Shown: one piece after another, positions 14,256 to 23,358 of the stretch
How positions within the stretch are numbered: position 1 is the stretch's first letter
Layout of the letters: each line of letters starts with the position of its first letter
NCBI GenBank assembly: GCA_045226255.1
Contig: JBGVCG010000016.1
Coordinates: 1 to 64,000 of the forward strand
Direction of reading: 5' to 3'
DNA: 64,000 nucleotides
Origin: UBA1181 sp045226255
GTDB lineage: Bacteria; Bacteroidota; Bacteroidia; Bacteroidales; Paludibacteraceae
Made by a program: the position numbers and the translations under genes
Notes under the pieces: model-generated
Told to the model about the DNA's origin: nothing
Seen by the model: only the letters and a program-made list of their open reading frames with translations
Database searches by the model: none

Positions 14256-15860
14256 TTATTTGGATTCTATTTTAACAAATCCAACCAAGCCGTATTGTTC
14301 AATGTCTTTTTTTATTTTTTCATCATCGAGCTCAAATAAATCACACTTGTATTCTTTTTCTATAATAGAACTAAATCCAAGTCCTTCTCCCTGTGTATCT
14401 TGTATATAATTTAACGAGTCTACCATATCGATTAACTCACCAGTATGTATATTTATTGTTGTGAACCTGATTTTCCCACCTTTCTCACAATAAAGGTTTG
14501 GACATTGTAGCGGCCATGGTGCATTATAAAATGGATGGATATAAAAATTTTTGGTTATTTTTCTCCGTTTCACATATTTACACTGCTCACAACATGGATT
14601 TTTCTTCCCATTCAACACCAATATACACCTCTTCACATAATCTTTATCTAAATCATCTTTAGTTTTAAATAATATAGCATTAGGAGTTGTATGATTTCCT
14701 ATATGAAAATCATGACAAATTACAGGCACTCTATGGGGACTGTTTTCCTTGTCAGAACAAACATACAGATCCTTTAATGAAAAGATGTTTGAATGATATC
14801 TGTTATTACCATATAAGTTTTCATATGGTTTTAAATCCTTTAAATTATAAAAGATGACCTTATCTTCTGTCTTATTTTTCTTGTTTCGAACTGGTACATT
14901 TCGCTGTTCCTCGAAAACAGTTTGTTTCAGCAACTCTTCAAGATCTTTTTCGTCATTTATTTTGAACTCAATAATTGGGATACCTGATTGGATTTTCCCT
15001 TCATCACATGGATGAGAGACATAGATCTCCAAAAACATTGGTTCATGCTTGCCTTGTGAATCGGAAAGAAGTACATCTGCCGTAAAATCTCTGTATTTTT
15101 TCTCCAACTCACAGACATCATAAATGTCTTTTAAATTTAAAACTTTTTTATAGTTATCCTTACAATCTGTTATCAATCGGTTCTCTCTTAAAATACATTC
15201 ATCGAATCTGTCACAAGCATTCGTAACATCCGCTCTGATTAAAAATTTATCCCTTTGTTCAAATGCATCCTTAAATCGAAGCTTTGCTATTGTATGTAAG
15301 TAGCTTTCATAGCTGCAATGTTCTCCATCATGTCTGAAATGATGTGTATTCTTTTCTCCTAAAGCAGGAATCATTGCACCTTTACAAACTGGGCAGCGGT
15401 ATATATGTTGGTCGCGATTTTCCACATTCACGTCATCAATATAGACCAGGTTGCCCGCCTCATCCAATGCGGAATAATATTTAACCTTTCTGTCGATTTG
15501 TGGTTTACTATTGCCTTGAGTGTCAGTCTTCATTCCTTCCAAAATTTGTGTGTCTTGGGTGAGTTTAAACCTGAGAATACTAGTCTTAGCAGATTCAAGT
15601 TCCATGTCAGTAGCGTCAATCAACTCCTCCCATCCTTTGAATCCTCCCATTTTTGCCATAAGATGTTGGGCGTTCATCAACGTGAAAGAAAAATTCTTTT
15701 CTTGATCAGACTTTTCAAAGTAACGGAAAATACTGACTATATCATAATGCTTTGGTTTATAAGCATACACTCTCCCCTCCTCATTATAATAACGAGTTTT
15801 ATAATCTTTAAAAAGTTGTTTTGATTGTGATTTGAAAAAATCTATAAAGTTATATTTCAT
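14256..15860 (-). CDS. CoiA-like nuclease with N-terminal helical domain
   Basis: The 534-residue protein has, in its middle (about residues 150-310), the CoiA pattern: YRCPVCKGAMIPALGEKNTH and HFRHDGEHC (zinc-ribbon-like), then SYESYLHTIAKLRFKDAF, and FTADVLL followed by FLEIYVSHPCDEGKI, the D...ExY core of the PD-(D/E)xK fold. The N-terminus holds AQHLMAKMGGFKGWEEL, a short helical module seen in some mobile-element proteins. Near the C-terminus CCEQCK and CPNLYC may bind a second zinc. CoiA proteins act on DNA during competence, but relatives occur in mobile or defence settings. The low G+C and the nearby IS66 suggest transfer. Confidence 0.65.
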   Translation of the reverse strand: MKYNFIDFFKSQSKQLFKDYKTRYYNEEGRVYAYKPKHYDIVSIFRYFEKSDQEKNFSFTLMNAQHLMAKMGGFKGWEELIDATDMELESAKTSILRFKLTQDTQILEGMKTDTQGNSKPQIDRKVKYYSALDEAGNLVYIDDVNVENRDQHIYRCPVCKGAMIPALGEKNTHHFRHDGEHCSYESYLHTIAKLRFKDAFEQRDKFLIRADVTNACDRFDECILRENRLITDCKDNYKKVLNLKDIYDVCELEKKYRDFTADVLLSDSQGKHEPMFLEIYVSHPCDEGKIQSGIPIIEFKINDEKDLEELLKQTVFEEQRNVPVRNKKNKTEDKVIFYNLKDLKPYENLYGNNRYHSNIFSLKDLYVCSDKENSPHRVPVICHDFHIGNHTTPNAILFKTKDDLDKDYVKRCILVLNGKKNPCCEQCKYVKRRKITKNFYIHPFYNAPWPLQCPNLYCEKGGKIRFTTINIHTGELIDMVDSLNYIQDTQGEGLGFSSIIEKEYKCDLFELDDEKIKKDIEQYGLVGFVKIESK

Positions 15861-15989
15861 AAATTTAATTCTTTGCGCATTAAAGTTTTTATCGAATTGT
15901 ATGGACTAGTAAACCTGTTGATAAAAACCTTAACACTGAATTAAATTTATGTTAAAGATATGGTATGATTAAAATCTTTGCACTAGCCA

Positions 15990-16012
15990 GCATGCATTAC
16001 CACGATGCATGC
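15990..16012. repeat. Perfect dyad GCATGCAT/ATGCATGC
   Basis: Two 8-base arms around a 7-base spacer (TACCACG), with TTTGC and GCAAA further out. It lies 130 bases upstream of the CoiA-like gene and 166 bases before the membrane-protein gene. No T run follows, so an operator is more likely than a terminator. Confidence 0.6.
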
Positions 16013-16042
16013 GCAAATGTAAAAATAAAAGATAAAACAGCA

Positions 16043-16066
16043 AAGCGAAAAGAAAGATTTTCGCTT
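16043..16066. repeat. Perfect 9-bp hairpin AAGCGAAAA/TTTTCGCTT
   Basis: A 6-base loop (GAAAGA). On the minus strand a T-rich tract follows, which looks like a terminator, yet no minus-strand gene lies just upstream. It and the dyad at 15990 are the main content of the 317-base gene-free stretch 15861-16177. Confidence 0.5.
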
Positions 16067-16087
16067 GATAGTTAAACCATTCCGAAC

Positions 16088-16117
16088 TTTGAAAGTTGAA
16101 TATTATATTTATATTTG
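16088..16117 (+). promoter_or_regulatory. Promoter (TTTG-18-TATATTTG)
   Basis: TTTG at 16088-16091 and TATATTTG at 16110-16117, near-ideal spacing, 60 bases before the ATG at 16178. Confidence 0.6.
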
Positions 16118-16177
16118 CAATCAATTAACAGCTAAAATCATAAGATAAGTCGAGTTCGTATTAGTTCCCATATTCGT

Positions 16178-16714
16178 ATGAAATCGCTCGAGTCCCAAAA
16201 ATATTTAAAATACGCCACCATCATTGTTCTCCTCCTCCTAATCGGTGGTTTTATTTACGTTAAGGCGGCACGGGTGTATTACATTTATTTTCCTGAAACT
16301 ATCATCTTTGCCTCTTTGGCCGGTATTGTTTTGTCTTATTCTTGGTGGTATTATTGGTATAAAAACGAGGATCATTCTCTCTTAAGAGCCGTTCTGCTGG
16401 TTCTCTTCAGCATCATTGGAGGCATAGCATCTGTTATTTTCCTGATATTTAGTTTTTTCCTTGTTGTGTTTGCATCACCAACCCACATTGCTGATATTGT
16501 TGTCAACGTTGCTTCGATTATTGGCATATTGGTGGGCGCAATTATATTACCTATCCTCATATTTGGTATAATATATTCCTTGCTATATTTATTTTCGATT
16601 CTAAAGGAGAAGATAAAGAGTCCTCTTTTGTTCGTCATATTGGCATTTGTCATCGGAGTCAGTGTTTTTTCCCTTCCTTTGCTTTGCATTCTATATGTTC
16701 ACGGTTTAATTTAA
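16178..16714 (+). CDS. Hypothetical multi-pass membrane protein
   Basis: The 178-residue protein has about five hydrophobic segments, around residues 13-30, 40-60, 68-95, 103-135 and 148-175, with short charged loops (KNEDHS, KEKIKSP). No motif I recognise. It has its own promoter, is divergent from the CoiA-like gene, and is AT-rich like it. Function unknown. Confidence 0.6.
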   Translation: MKSLESQKYLKYATIIVLLLLIGGFIYVKAARVYYIYFPETIIFASLAGIVLSYSWWYYWYKNEDHSLLRAVLLVLFSIIGGIASVIFLIFSFFLVVFASPTHIADIVVNVASIIGILVGAIILPILIFGIIYSLLYLFSILKEKIKSPLLFVILAFVIGVSVFSLPLLCILYVHGLI

Positions 16715-16833
16715 ATCCGTAGATTTGCGGCGTAAAGAAGATTCGATATCTCTCCGTGTATTCTTTTCTCTGCATGGAATAGTTGTCTGTGCGTTATTAT
16801 CTCCGTGTACTCCTCATCTCCGTGAGAGCAATA

Positions 16834-17523
16834 TTATCGAGCGCAACAGATGAACGTGAAGAGGATGACCAGCAGGACGATGATCAACAGGTTGATGTCT
16901 GACTGAAGGTAGCCGGAGCTTGTGGTGGCTCCTGAAACCGTATAAGGCGTCTGGTTGATCGGAAACCGCTTCCGGAGGTATAGATATACCCTGTAAGAAA
17001 GAAAGCCCATCAGAATGCCTAAAATTGTACCGCAGAGAATGTCCAGCGGGAAATGAACGCCCAAATATATCCTCGAATAAGCACATAATGCGGCCCAACA
17101 AAGGGAAATTATCGTGTAAGGCTTGTGTCGGAATAGTAAAGAGGATAACACGCAGAAACCGAACGAGTTAGCTGCGTGCGAAGATGGAAATCCGAATTGT
17201 CCGCCCCTGTATTCGCGTACATAGGAGAGCATATCCATGACTGCGGGGTCCCGACTCGGACGAAGTCTCGCAATCGTGGGCTTCATAATGGACGATGAAA
17301 GCTGATCGCACAATAAAAATACAAGAATGACCGTCAAAAAGATGAGAATGGATTCCTTTCGTTTATTTTTCACCACCACATAAAAGAAGAGCAACATCAT
17401 CGGTAACCACACCAGGATATCGGATACCATCCAAAAGAACGAGTCCCAAAAGGAAGTGTGCGACTCCCCCATATTGAGGAGGACCATCGCTTCCCTATCC
17501 CATTGGACCAAATACTCCAACAT
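16834..17523 (-). CDS. PAP2-family membrane phosphatase
   Basis: The 229-residue protein has five or six membrane segments and the three PAP2 motifs: KPTIARLRPS (about residue 82), GFPSSHAANSF (about 111, with the catalytic histidine) and SRIYLGVHFPLD (about 149, second histidine and aspartate). These enzymes dephosphorylate lipids such as undecaprenyl diphosphate or phosphatidate on the outer face of the inner membrane. It starts 3 bases after the stop of the SUMF1-type gene, so they are co-transcribed. Confidence 0.92.
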   Translation of the reverse strand: MLEYLVQWDREAMVLLNMGESHTSFWDSFFWMVSDILVWLPMMLLFFYVVVKNKRKESILIFLTVILVFLLCDQLSSSIMKPTIARLRPSRDPAVMDMLSYVREYRGGQFGFPSSHAANSFGFCVLSSLLFRHKPYTIISLCWAALCAYSRIYLGVHFPLDILCGTILGILMGFLSYRVYLYLRKRFPINQTPYTVSGATTSSGYLQSDINLLIIVLLVILFTFICCAR

Positions 17524-17526
17524 CTA

Positions 17527-18447
17527 TTATTTGTTTTTTGTGGTTGTTGTAGTCGTTGTTGTAGTTGTAGTCGTCGTTGTGGTTGTGGTCGTCGTTGTGG
17601 TCGTTGTTGTAGTCGTCGTCGTGTTATTCTCGTTGAGCACAAGACGCAAGCCGATATAATTCTTCTTGGTTGTCGGTTCGCTCTTTTGTCTCATAGCGTT
17701 CCTACAATACTCTGCACGGTCGCTGAAGCTACCTCCACGTGCCACACGGAAGTGGTTCCCGTTTGCTGGAGCATCTGGACCTTGTGGGTCAACCTGCAAG
17801 GTGTCTTCATACTCGTCGTACCAGTCTGCACACCATTCGCGCACGTTACCGCTCATGTCATAGATGTTCAATTCGTTCGCTTTTTTCTCTCCAGTTTTGT
17901 GGGTCTCCTCGTTACTGTTTTCGTCGCACCAGCCCACCATTTTCATACCGTCACCTCCTGAGAATTTGTAGGATTTGGATTTCTTTCCGCCTTTTGCAGC
18001 GAATTCCCATTGAGCTTCGGTAGGCATTTCGAAGTTCTTCTTAGTCAATTGGTTCAGCTTGGTGATGAACTTTTGGCAATCTTCCCAGGAGACCTGCTCC
18101 ACTGGGTAATTGTCGCTTTTGTTACCTCCCTTGAAGTTGTCGGAAGGAATTGTGCCCATCACCGCTTTCCACAATGCTTGGGTGACTTCAGTCTTTCCGA
18201 TGTAATAATCAGTCAAAATCACTTTGTGGGTCGGGATTTCATCATCCCAGAAATCCTTATCGAATGTAGTGTCCGCTCCCATCTCAAATGTGTCACCTTT
18301 CACGAGAACCATCTTGAACGTCACATTCTTCACGGTGATAGCCATCTCTCCTGTTTCAGGGTTCGGATCTGGTTCATCATCATGGCAGGAAAATGCGATA
18401 CAGCAAATCAATGTCAGTATGTAAGCTAATTTAATTTTCATGTTCAA
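17527..18447 (-). CDS. SUMF1/formylglycine-generating-enzyme-type lipoprotein with poly-threonine tail
   Basis: The 306-residue protein has a lipoprotein signal (IAFSC, Cys21) and, from about residue 45, the FGE-sulfatase fold: EMGADTTFDKDFWDDEIPTH, YYIGKTEVTQALWKAVMG, YPVEQVSWEDCQKFI, MPTEAQWEFAAKGG, YDMSGNVREWCADWYDEY, RVARGGSFSDRAEYCRNA and IGLRLV. Many such proteins in Bacteroidota are not true sulfatase activators but structural or binding domains. The tail is odd: 28 threonines in a row (residues 276-303), then KNK. The threonines may be O-glycosylated or span the wall (inference). It precedes the PAP2 gene. Confidence 0.88.
   Translation of the reverse strand: MNMKIKLAYILTLICCIAFSCHDDEPDPNPETGEMAITVKNVTFKMVLVKGDTFEMGADTTFDKDFWDDEIPTHKVILTDYYIGKTEVTQALWKAVMGTIPSDNFKGGNKSDNYPVEQVSWEDCQKFITKLNQLTKKNFEMPTEAQWEFAAKGGKKSKSYKFSGGDGMKMVGWCDENSNEETHKTGEKKANELNIYDMSGNVREWCADWYDEYEDTLQVDPQGPDAPANGNHFRVARGGSFSDRAEYCRNAMRQKSEPTTKKNYIGLRLVLNENNTTTTTTTTTTTTTTTTTTTTTTTTTTTTKNK
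17539..17622 (-). repeat. ACN codon array (28 threonine codons)
   Basis: 84 bases of uninterrupted threonine codons using ACA, ACG, ACT and ACC in mixed order. It looks like an expanded low-complexity tract, and the sequence allows slippage or unequal crossing-over. Confidence 0.9.
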
Positions 18448-18491
18448 ATTCTCCTAACATTAAAGTTTAATTCGATACAATACAATTCAAT

Positions 18492-19334
18492 TTAGTTGCA
18501 TAATGAATATAGCATGTTAATTTCCTCAGCCCATTTGCTCTCGTCGGGTGTTTCCAATATCATCGGTATGTTGTCGAGCCTTTCGTCCTGCATTAACGCT
18601 TTGAATGCCTCCAACCCTATTTCCCCCAATCCGATGTTTTCATGTCGGTCGACATGTGAGCCTACTCCTTTCTTTGAGTCGTTGAGGTGCATAGCCTTGA
18701 GATATTGTAGCCCGACGATCTTGTCGAATTGGCTGAGCATTGAGGAGACTCCGTTCTCTTCTTTCAAATCGTAGCCGGCCGCCATCGCATGGCATGTGTC
18801 TATGCAGACTCCTACCCTGCTCTTGTCTTCGATGCGGCTGATGATGAACGCAATCTCCTCGAACTTGTTCCCCACATTGCTGCCTTGTCCCGCTGTGTTC
18901 TCGATGACAGCGCAAACGCTCTGCGTCTTGTCCAACGTAATGTTTATCGATTCCGCGATGCGTGACAAACACTCCTCTGTGGAGATCTCCTTCAAAGAAC
19001 TACCTGGGTGAAAATTGAGCATTGTGAGGCCCAATTGTTCACATCTATGCATCTCTTCCAGAAAAGATGCCCTCGATTTTTCGAGACCCTCTTCCGCCGG
19101 ATGCCCTAAGTTGATGAGGTAACTGTCGTGTGGAAGTATTTGTTCACTGGAAAAACCCAAATCGGAACAATTCCGCTTAAACGCTTGGATACTCGACTCG
19201 CTTAGTGGGGCCGAGAACCATTGTCTTTGATTTTTGGTGAACAGCGCAAATGCCTTCGCTCCGATAGCTGATGCATTGAGAGGCGCATTTTCCACGCCTC
19301 CTGACGAGCTGACATGTGCTCCGATATACTTCAT
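18492..19334 (-). CDS. nfo: Deoxyribonuclease IV (AP endonuclease)
   Basis: From MKYIGAHVSSSGGVENAPL at 19334, with AGGGGGGAA 7 bases upstream, the protein has 280 residues, normal for Nfo. Family zinc ligands appear in LNFHPG, ENTAGQG, GVCIDTCHAMAAGYD, HLNDSKKGVGSHVDRHENIG and ILETP. It cuts DNA at abasic sites and repairs oxidised 3' ends in the cytoplasm. The longer start at 19376 is unlikely given the strong ribosome site. Confidence 0.95.
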   Translation of the reverse strand: MKYIGAHVSSSGGVENAPLNASAIGAKAFALFTKNQRQWFSAPLSESSIQAFKRNCSDLGFSSEQILPHDSYLINLGHPAEEGLEKSRASFLEEMHRCEQLGLTMLNFHPGSSLKEISTEECLSRIAESINITLDKTQSVCAVIENTAGQGSNVGNKFEEIAFIISRIEDKSRVGVCIDTCHAMAAGYDLKEENGVSSMLSQFDKIVGLQYLKAMHLNDSKKGVGSHVDRHENIGLGEIGLEAFKALMQDERLDNIPMILETPDESKWAEEINMLYSLCN

Positions 19335-19497
19335 ACTTTGTTCCCCCCTATTCACTCTTTTCTGCAAAATAAGCATTTTTTTGTTAAAAATGGAAATTTT
19401 TTCAGTCTAAAAATGTTCGTTTTGGCGGGGATATCTTTTTAATATATTGATATTTAAATGTTTATATGTTTTTTTATCTTTGGGGAACATATGTCGT

Positions 19498-20529
19498 TTA
19501 GTGTAAGATTTTGTATACCAACTCTTTTAGTAGTTCGCCATCGTCGGCGGAGCTATTCCCCACTCCTTTCGCCATCGCATCATAGGTGCGGAGCAAAGAG
19601 ATGATCTCCATTGTTTTTATCGGTTTGAAGTTGGCAGCTGCCGCCATGTATTGTTTCACGGCGAATGGTTTGATTTTCAACTCGTCAGCTACTTCCTGCA
19701 TGTTTTTCGTGTTTGTTCCAGGCATATTAGGAATATAGTAATAAACCATTAGGTTGGAGAAGGAAGAAAAGAGGGTCGAGATGGTCGGGATGATGCTGAA
19801 TCCTTTGGTTTTTGCCATCTGAAAGGTGATTAGGTTCGCCTTGGAAACATTTCTGGCGAACAATGCATTTACCAGTTCGAACGCATTGAAGTCTTTGCTT
19901 ATGCCAACGTTACGTTCTACCAGTTCGCAGTTGATCGTTTGGCTGTTTTCCGCTTTTGATGTCAGCAGTTTGTCCAGCTCGTTCGCTACCTTTTGCAGAT
20001 CGTTGCCAAGATAGTCCGCAATGATCGATTTAGCCTTGGGCTCAATGCTTACGCCCCGTTCCCGTAAATAGGACTCTATGAAATCCGGTATTTGGTAGTC
20101 GTATAGTTTGTCGAATGTGTAAAGCGCCTTTGCGGATTCCAAGTCTTTCGATACCTTCTTGCGCGCGTCGAGTTTCTTGTACTTATGGCAAAAGACAAGG
20201 ATGGTGCTGTTCGCTGGCTTTTGCAGATAGAAACTGAGATCGTCCATTGAGGGTATCTTTTGCGCCTCCTTTATAATAATTACACGGTATTGTGCGTTGA
20301 TAGGGAAAGACCTTGCCAAGTTTATAATCTTGCGGATATCCGTATCTTGCCCATAGATGATATCTTGGTTGAATTGTCGCTCCTCCTCCGTGAGCACGTG
20401 TTCTGCCACGTAGTTGGATATGATATCGATGTAGTAAGTCTCCTCCCCTTGAAGGAAATATACTGGCTTATACTTCTTGTTTGAAATATCATTGAGGATA
20501 GTTCGATAGTCAATTGCCGTTTTTGCCAT
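19498..20529 (-). CDS. holA: DNA polymerase III subunit delta
   Basis: From MAKTAIDYRTILNDI at 20529 the protein has 343 residues. YKPVYFLQGEETYYIDIISN is the usual N-terminal phrase of the clamp-loader delta family, followed by QDTDIRKIINLARSFPI and RVIIIKEAQKI. The later KGFSIIPTISTLFSSFSNLM segment is the helical collar. It opens the sliding clamp for replication. A -7 box at 20551-20558 lies inside the longer reading from 20553, which rules that start out. Confidence 0.93.
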   Translation of the reverse strand: MAKTAIDYRTILNDISNKKYKPVYFLQGEETYYIDIISNYVAEHVLTEEERQFNQDIIYGQDTDIRKIINLARSFPINAQYRVIIIKEAQKIPSMDDLSFYLQKPANSTILVFCHKYKKLDARKKVSKDLESAKALYTFDKLYDYQIPDFIESYLRERGVSIEPKAKSIIADYLGNDLQKVANELDKLLTSKAENSQTINCELVERNVGISKDFNAFELVNALFARNVSKANLITFQMAKTKGFSIIPTISTLFSSFSNLMVYYYIPNMPGTNTKNMQEVADELKIKPFAVKQYMAAAANFKPIKTMEIISLLRTYDAMAKGVGNSSADDGELLKELVYKILH

Positions 20530-20550
20530 CTTTTGTTTAATTTTGTATCG

Positions 20551-20558
20551 CAAATATA
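20551..20558 (-). promoter_or_regulatory. -7 box (TATATTTG) of holA
   Basis: On the minus strand, 21 bases before the holA ATG. It sits only 7 bases from the divergent gene at 20566. Confidence 0.55.
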
Positions 20559-20565
20559 CGTAAAA

Positions 20566-21021
20566 ATGTTGGATTTGAATTTGCCAAAATATTCATTCAA
20601 TGTAAAGAAAAAACCAGACGGTTTCTGCATTTTTGACAGATGCAGGAATAAGTTTGTCGCTCTTACGCCTGAGGAATGGGTTCGGCAAAATATGGTGGAG
20701 TATCTTATTCAAGTCAAGAAATTTCCTCCCGCTAGAATTGGTAACGAGGTGACGGTCTTGATCAATGGTATGAGGAAACGGAGTGACACCGTTATCTACG
20801 ACAAGGATATGTCTCCCCGTATCATTGTTGAATACAAGGCGCCTACTGTGAGGATTACGCCTAAGGTGTTCGATCAAATCGCTAACTATAATTTTGCCCT
20901 GAATGTGGATTTCTTAATTGTTTCCAATGGTTTAGACCACTATTGCTGTAAGATGAATAAAGAGGGCGAGAAGTATTCTTTTTTGCGTGATATTCCTGAC
21001 TATCAATCTTTAAACTGGTGA
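20566..21021 (+). CDS. HsdR-N-like PD-(D/E)xK protein
   Basis: The 151-residue protein from MLDLNLPKYSF at 20566 matches the stand-alone type I restriction R-subunit N-terminal domain. A helical start (EEWVRQNMVEYLI) precedes KRSDTVIYD and RIIVEYKAP, where D and ExK form the nuclease-like active site, then FDQIANYNFALNVDFLIVSNG. Such short proteins are common in Bacteroidota and lack the helicase part; the function is unknown, and there is no methylase nearby. It ends 6 bases before the TonB-receptor gene on the same strand. It diverges from holA with almost no gap. Confidence 0.8.
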   Translation: MLDLNLPKYSFNVKKKPDGFCIFDRCRNKFVALTPEEWVRQNMVEYLIQVKKFPPARIGNEVTVLINGMRKRSDTVIYDKDMSPRIIVEYKAPTVRITPKVFDQIANYNFALNVDFLIVSNGLDHYCCKMNKEGEKYSFLRDIPDYQSLNW

Positions 21022-21027
21022 ATTTCG

Positions 21028-23358
21028 ATGAGGAGTTTTTTTGTTTTTCTTATTCTTGCGTTTCTAGGCCTGAATTTATTGGGGGCGGAACATCGACTTT
21101 ACGGTAATGTTACCGATCGTTCCACGGGTACTCCCCTGTCTAATGTTTCAATCTCTTGCGAAAACATTCACAAAGGTGCTTTCTCCAATGAGAAGGGTTA
21201 TTATGAGATTCTTTTCCCGGACGGGGATTATCTTATAAGTGTGGAGTCTATCGGCTACAAGACGGTGGAGAAAAAAGTCACCATCAAAGGGAAGGACAAG
21301 CGCATGGACATTTCCCTGAACCTTGATTATGAGGAGTTGGAAGAGGTGACAGTTTCCAAACATAAACCGGATGAAAATGTGGCTATGCCGACGTTGGGCG
21401 TGCAACGTGTCGATGGCTTATCCATGAAGAAGATGCCTTCGCTTATGGGTGAGGTGGATGTCATCAAGGTGATTCAACTGATGCCTGGTGTGCAGAGTGC
21501 CGCTGAGGGTACGTCCGGATTTAGCGTCAGAGGCGGTAAAACGGACCAGAATCTGATACTGCTGGATGATGCGTGTTTGTACAACGCCTCCCATATGATG
21601 GGTTTCTTCTCTATTTTTAATAATGACGTGGTGAGCGAGGCAACCCTGCTGAAGGGGGATATCCCTGCGCAATATGGCGGACGTCTTTCCTCCGTGCTTA
21701 AGGTCGACACGAAAGAGGGTTTCCCTTCGAAATTCCATGGATCTGGTGGTGTGGGACTGATATCCAGCCATCTAAAGCTGGATATCCCGATTGTTTCTAA
21801 CAAGACGGCATTGATGTTGGCTGCGCGAAGGACGTATGCGGATCTTTTCTTGCCTTTGTCTAAAAAAGAGTCGCTCCGGAATGCGAGTTTGTTTTTCTAT
21901 GATATGAATGCGAAGTTGTCCCATAAGCTCAACGGTAAAAACAGACTGTATTGGAGTGGATATTTGGGAACGGACAAAATGGGTCTTAAAGATAATCTGG
22001 GTCTGAAGTTCGGCAACATGAATACAACTTTCCGTTGGAGCCATACGTTTAATCCTCGGACATCCTCCAATTTGTCCGCTGTTGCTACTAAATATATCTA
22101 TGATATTGATGTATATCTCGCTCCTTACGAGTGTTCGATAGACGCCGGAACGAAGGATTTTTCGCTCCAGTATGATTGGAAACATCGGATTGGGGATAAT
22201 GATCAGTTGATGTTCGGATTATCTTCTACGTTCCATCGATTCAACCAAGGCTCACTCTCTACCCCAGAAAAAGAGTATGACTATTACAACCTTTTCGAGG
22301 ATCAGATTTTGGAGGAGAGGAAGGCGCTTGAGCATGGTGCGTATGCCTCATACGAGAAGAATCTCACAAAGAATTTCCTCGTCAAATTCGGACTTAGGTT
22401 CTCCATGTTCCAAAACATCGGCAAGGAGCGGTTCTATTTGATGGACGAGCGTCATAAGTGTGTCGATACGATCGACTACGGGAAGGGTGAAATCTTTAAC
22501 ACGGAGTTTCATCCGGAACCTCGTTTGGGACTCTTATACAAACTCACCCCTTCGTCATCCGTCAAGGCTGCCTACACTCGCACTGTCCAGTATGCGCAGG
22601 TGGCTTGTAATTCCACGGGAGGACTTCCGTTCGACATATGGTTCCCTACAAGTACTAATGTGAAACCGCAGAAATGTGACCAATGGTCTGCCGGTTATTT
22701 CCGGAATTTCTCCAACAACAAATTTGAGACCTCTGCGGAGGTTTTCTATAAAAGGATGCAGAATATAATCGATTTCAAGGACGATGCGAACATCTACGGC
22801 AATGAAAAAATAGATGGGGAATTGAGGTTCGGAAAGGGATTCGCTTACGGTTTGGAGCTCATGCTAAAGAAAAGCACCGGTAAGCTGACGGGATGGCTTA
22901 GTTACACGTATGCGCACACTTACCAGATTGTTGAGGACCTCAATTTCGGGGAAAAATACAGATCTCCGTTCGATCGTCCACATAATCTCACGGCTGTCAT
23001 TAGCTATGACTTCAATAAAAGGCTTAACGCATCCGCCAATTGGGTCTTTATGAGCGGACAACCATGCACGAATCCTTATGGTAGGTATACGGTGGAAAAT
23101 GTATCCTATGCTATATATACGGGTTATCGGAACCAGAGCAATTATCCTAATTACCATCGATTGGATATGTCTCTTACTTGGAAAACCAAGAAAAAAGAGA
23201 AGTGGGAAAGCGAATGGAACTTATCCGTTTACAACGCGTATGCTAGGCATAATACATGGGCGGTCATCTTTACCCAAGGTGAGAATTATACCATAGAGAC
23301 CACCAAGATTTATTTATTCTCTTTTGTTCCATCCATTTCTTATAATTTCAAATTCTGA
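21028..23358 (+). CDS. TonB-dependent outer-membrane receptor with carboxypeptidase-regulatory-like domain
   Basis: The 776-residue protein has a signal peptide (to about residue 20, LLGAE), a CarboxypepD_reg-like beta domain (LYGNVTDRSTGTPLSNVSIS to about 100), a plug (MPGVQSAAEGTSGFSVRGGK, NLILLDDACLYNASH, KGDIPAQYGGRLSSVLKVD) and a 22-strand barrel ending in SYNFKF. It should import a ligand across the outer membrane using TonB. It is not accompanied by a SusD; the partner is a DUF4249 lipoprotein that overlaps it by 1 base. The ligand is unknown. Confidence 0.93.
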   Translation: MRSFFVFLILAFLGLNLLGAEHRLYGNVTDRSTGTPLSNVSISCENIHKGAFSNEKGYYEILFPDGDYLISVESIGYKTVEKKVTIKGKDKRMDISLNLDYEELEEVTVSKHKPDENVAMPTLGVQRVDGLSMKKMPSLMGEVDVIKVIQLMPGVQSAAEGTSGFSVRGGKTDQNLILLDDACLYNASHMMGFFSIFNNDVVSEATLLKGDIPAQYGGRLSSVLKVDTKEGFPSKFHGSGGVGLISSHLKLDIPIVSNKTALMLAARRTYADLFLPLSKKESLRNASLFFYDMNAKLSHKLNGKNRLYWSGYLGTDKMGLKDNLGLKFGNMNTTFRWSHTFNPRTSSNLSAVATKYIYDIDVYLAPYECSIDAGTKDFSLQYDWKHRIGDNDQLMFGLSSTFHRFNQGSLSTPEKEYDYYNLFEDQILEERKALEHGAYASYEKNLTKNFLVKFGLRFSMFQNIGKERFYLMDERHKCVDTIDYGKGEIFNTEFHPEPRLGLLYKLTPSSSVKAAYTRTVQYAQVACNSTGGLPFDIWFPTSTNVKPQKCDQWSAGYFRNFSNNKFETSAEVFYKRMQNIIDFKDDANIYGNEKIDGELRFGKGFAYGLELMLKKSTGKLTGWLSYTYAHTYQIVEDLNFGEKYRSPFDRPHNLTAVISYDFNKRLNASANWVFMSGQPCTNPYGRYTVENVSYAIYTGYRNQSNYPNYHRLDMSLTWKTKKKEKWESEWNLSVYNAYARHNTWAVIFTQGENYTIETTKIYLFSFVPSISYNFKF

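Noticed and set aside
17456..17659. Plus-strand frame with a long run of valines
   Set aside because: It is the complement of the threonine-codon array of the SUMF1-type gene.
19475..19482. Plus-strand TATCTTTG pointing into the end of holA
   Set aside because: No plus-strand gene follows; it would only give an antisense RNA, for which there is no other support.
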